Positions 5,571 to 5,938 of a stretch of 5,938 nt of DNA are shown in pieces (the first letter of the stretch is position 1; the number at the start of each line of letters is the position of its first letter). Made by a program: the position numbers and the translations under genes. The DNA lies in contig JABJAS010000187.1 in the NCBI GenBank assembly GCA_018666055.1, positions 1 to 5,938 on the forward strand, in the 5' to 3' direction. Source of the DNA: Halieaceae bacterium (GTDB taxonomy: Bacteria; Pseudomonadota; Gammaproteobacteria; Pseudomonadales; Halieaceae). The notes beneath the pieces are model-generated. The model had not been told where the DNA came from, searched no databases, and saw only the letters and a program-made list of their open reading frames with translations.

Positions 5571-5938
5571 ATGCGCCACTCAACGTTCATCCTGAGTCTT
5601 TTGATTTGTTTTGCCGGAGCAGTCTCCGCTGCTGATGATGTCCTTCGCATCATGCTAGAAGAGCCAGTAGCAGGTGAGATTCATGGTGGCGTGGGCAATC
5701 TCCGAGGCTGGGCGGTTGCTACCGCTGGCATCGACAAGATAGAAATCATGATTGATGGGGAATATGCGTTTGATGCACCCTATGGCGGCGCTAGAGGCGA
5801 CGTAGGAGGCGCCTTCCCTGGAGTCGCTAATGCGAGTCAATCGGGCTTCTCGCTGGCCTATGCCTATAGCAATCTATCGCCGGGCAGTCACACCATAACG
5901 GCTGTTGCTCATACTTTAGACGGCGAAACGCAAATGAG
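5571..5938 (+). CDS. Secreted protein with N-terminal Ig-like domain, 3' end outside window
   Basis: An ATG at 5571 with AAGGG (5561-5565) five bases upstream opens a frame that runs, without a stop, to the right edge (122 full codons). Residues 1-20 are a clear Sec signal peptide: basic start (MRH), hydrophobic core FILSLLICFAGA, and a cleavage site at AVSA, probably after A20. The mature part has an Ig-like beta-sandwich pattern: a first strand with EEPVAGEIHGG, then LRGWAVATAGIDKIEIMIDG, DAPYGGARGDVGGAFPGV, SGFSLAYAYSNLSPGSHTIT and AVAHTLDGE. I recall the combination of GWA, IDG, YGG.RGDV, SGF and LSPG.HTIT from secreted or surface proteins of marine and environmental bacteria that carry such a domain ahead of other modules. 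Function beyond export and a likely structural or binding domain is unknown, as is what follows downstream. Confidence 0.75.
   Translation, partial: MRHSTFILSLLICFAGAVSAADDVLRIMLEEPVAGEIHGGVGNLRGWAVATAGIDKIEIMIDGEYAFDAPYGGARGDVGGAFPGVANASQSGFSLAYAYSNLSPGSHTITAVAHTLDGETQM

Overview
The window looks like a piece of chromosome from a Gram-negative bacterium. It encodes a periplasmic-type di-heme c-type cytochrome, a lipoprotein with a lipobox, and a protein with a Sec signal peptide. Moderate-to-high GC, gene style and protein types suggest a marine gammaproteobacterium (for example a Halieaceae/OM60-like lineage). That placement is an inference from remembered family resemblance, not a search result. 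I see no transposase, integrase, phage gene, CRISPR array, rRNA or tRNA.

Layout. (1) 2-1201, + strand: most of a MauG/cytochrome c peroxidase-type di-heme enzyme, whose N-terminus lies outside the window. (2) 1202-1389: a 188-base gap with a possible promoter and two tiny reading frames that have good ribosome binding sites. (3) 1390-3078, + strand: a 562-residue TPR-type lipoprotein rich in histidines, of unknown function. (4) 3079-3158: an imperfect hairpin followed by a run of seven T. (5) 3159-3533, + strand: a small EthD-type protein. (6) 3577-5229, - strand: a long-chain acyl-CoA synthetase-type AMP-forming ligase, convergent with the EthD gene. (7) 5230-5570: a gap of about 340 bases between divergent genes, holding a perfect 7-base dyad and a possible 36-residue small ORF with a strong Shine-Dalgarno. 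(8) 5571 to the right edge, + strand: the N-terminal part of a secreted protein with an Ig-like domain, cut by the window.

How the genes may work together. The di-heme enzyme and the histidine-rich lipoprotein are codirectional and both predicted to be exported. They are the most plausible functional pair: MauG-type enzymes oxidise residues in a partner protein, and the related MbnH acts on MbnP. That the TPR lipoprotein is a substrate or scaffold for the enzyme is speculation from proximity. The EthD protein and the acyl-CoA ligase are cytoplasmic; the ligase suggests fatty-acid or other carboxylic-acid activation, but no pathway partner is visible. I do not see a clearly new multi-gene system. 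The best leads are the MauG-like/TPR lipoprotein pair and the small leader ORFs.
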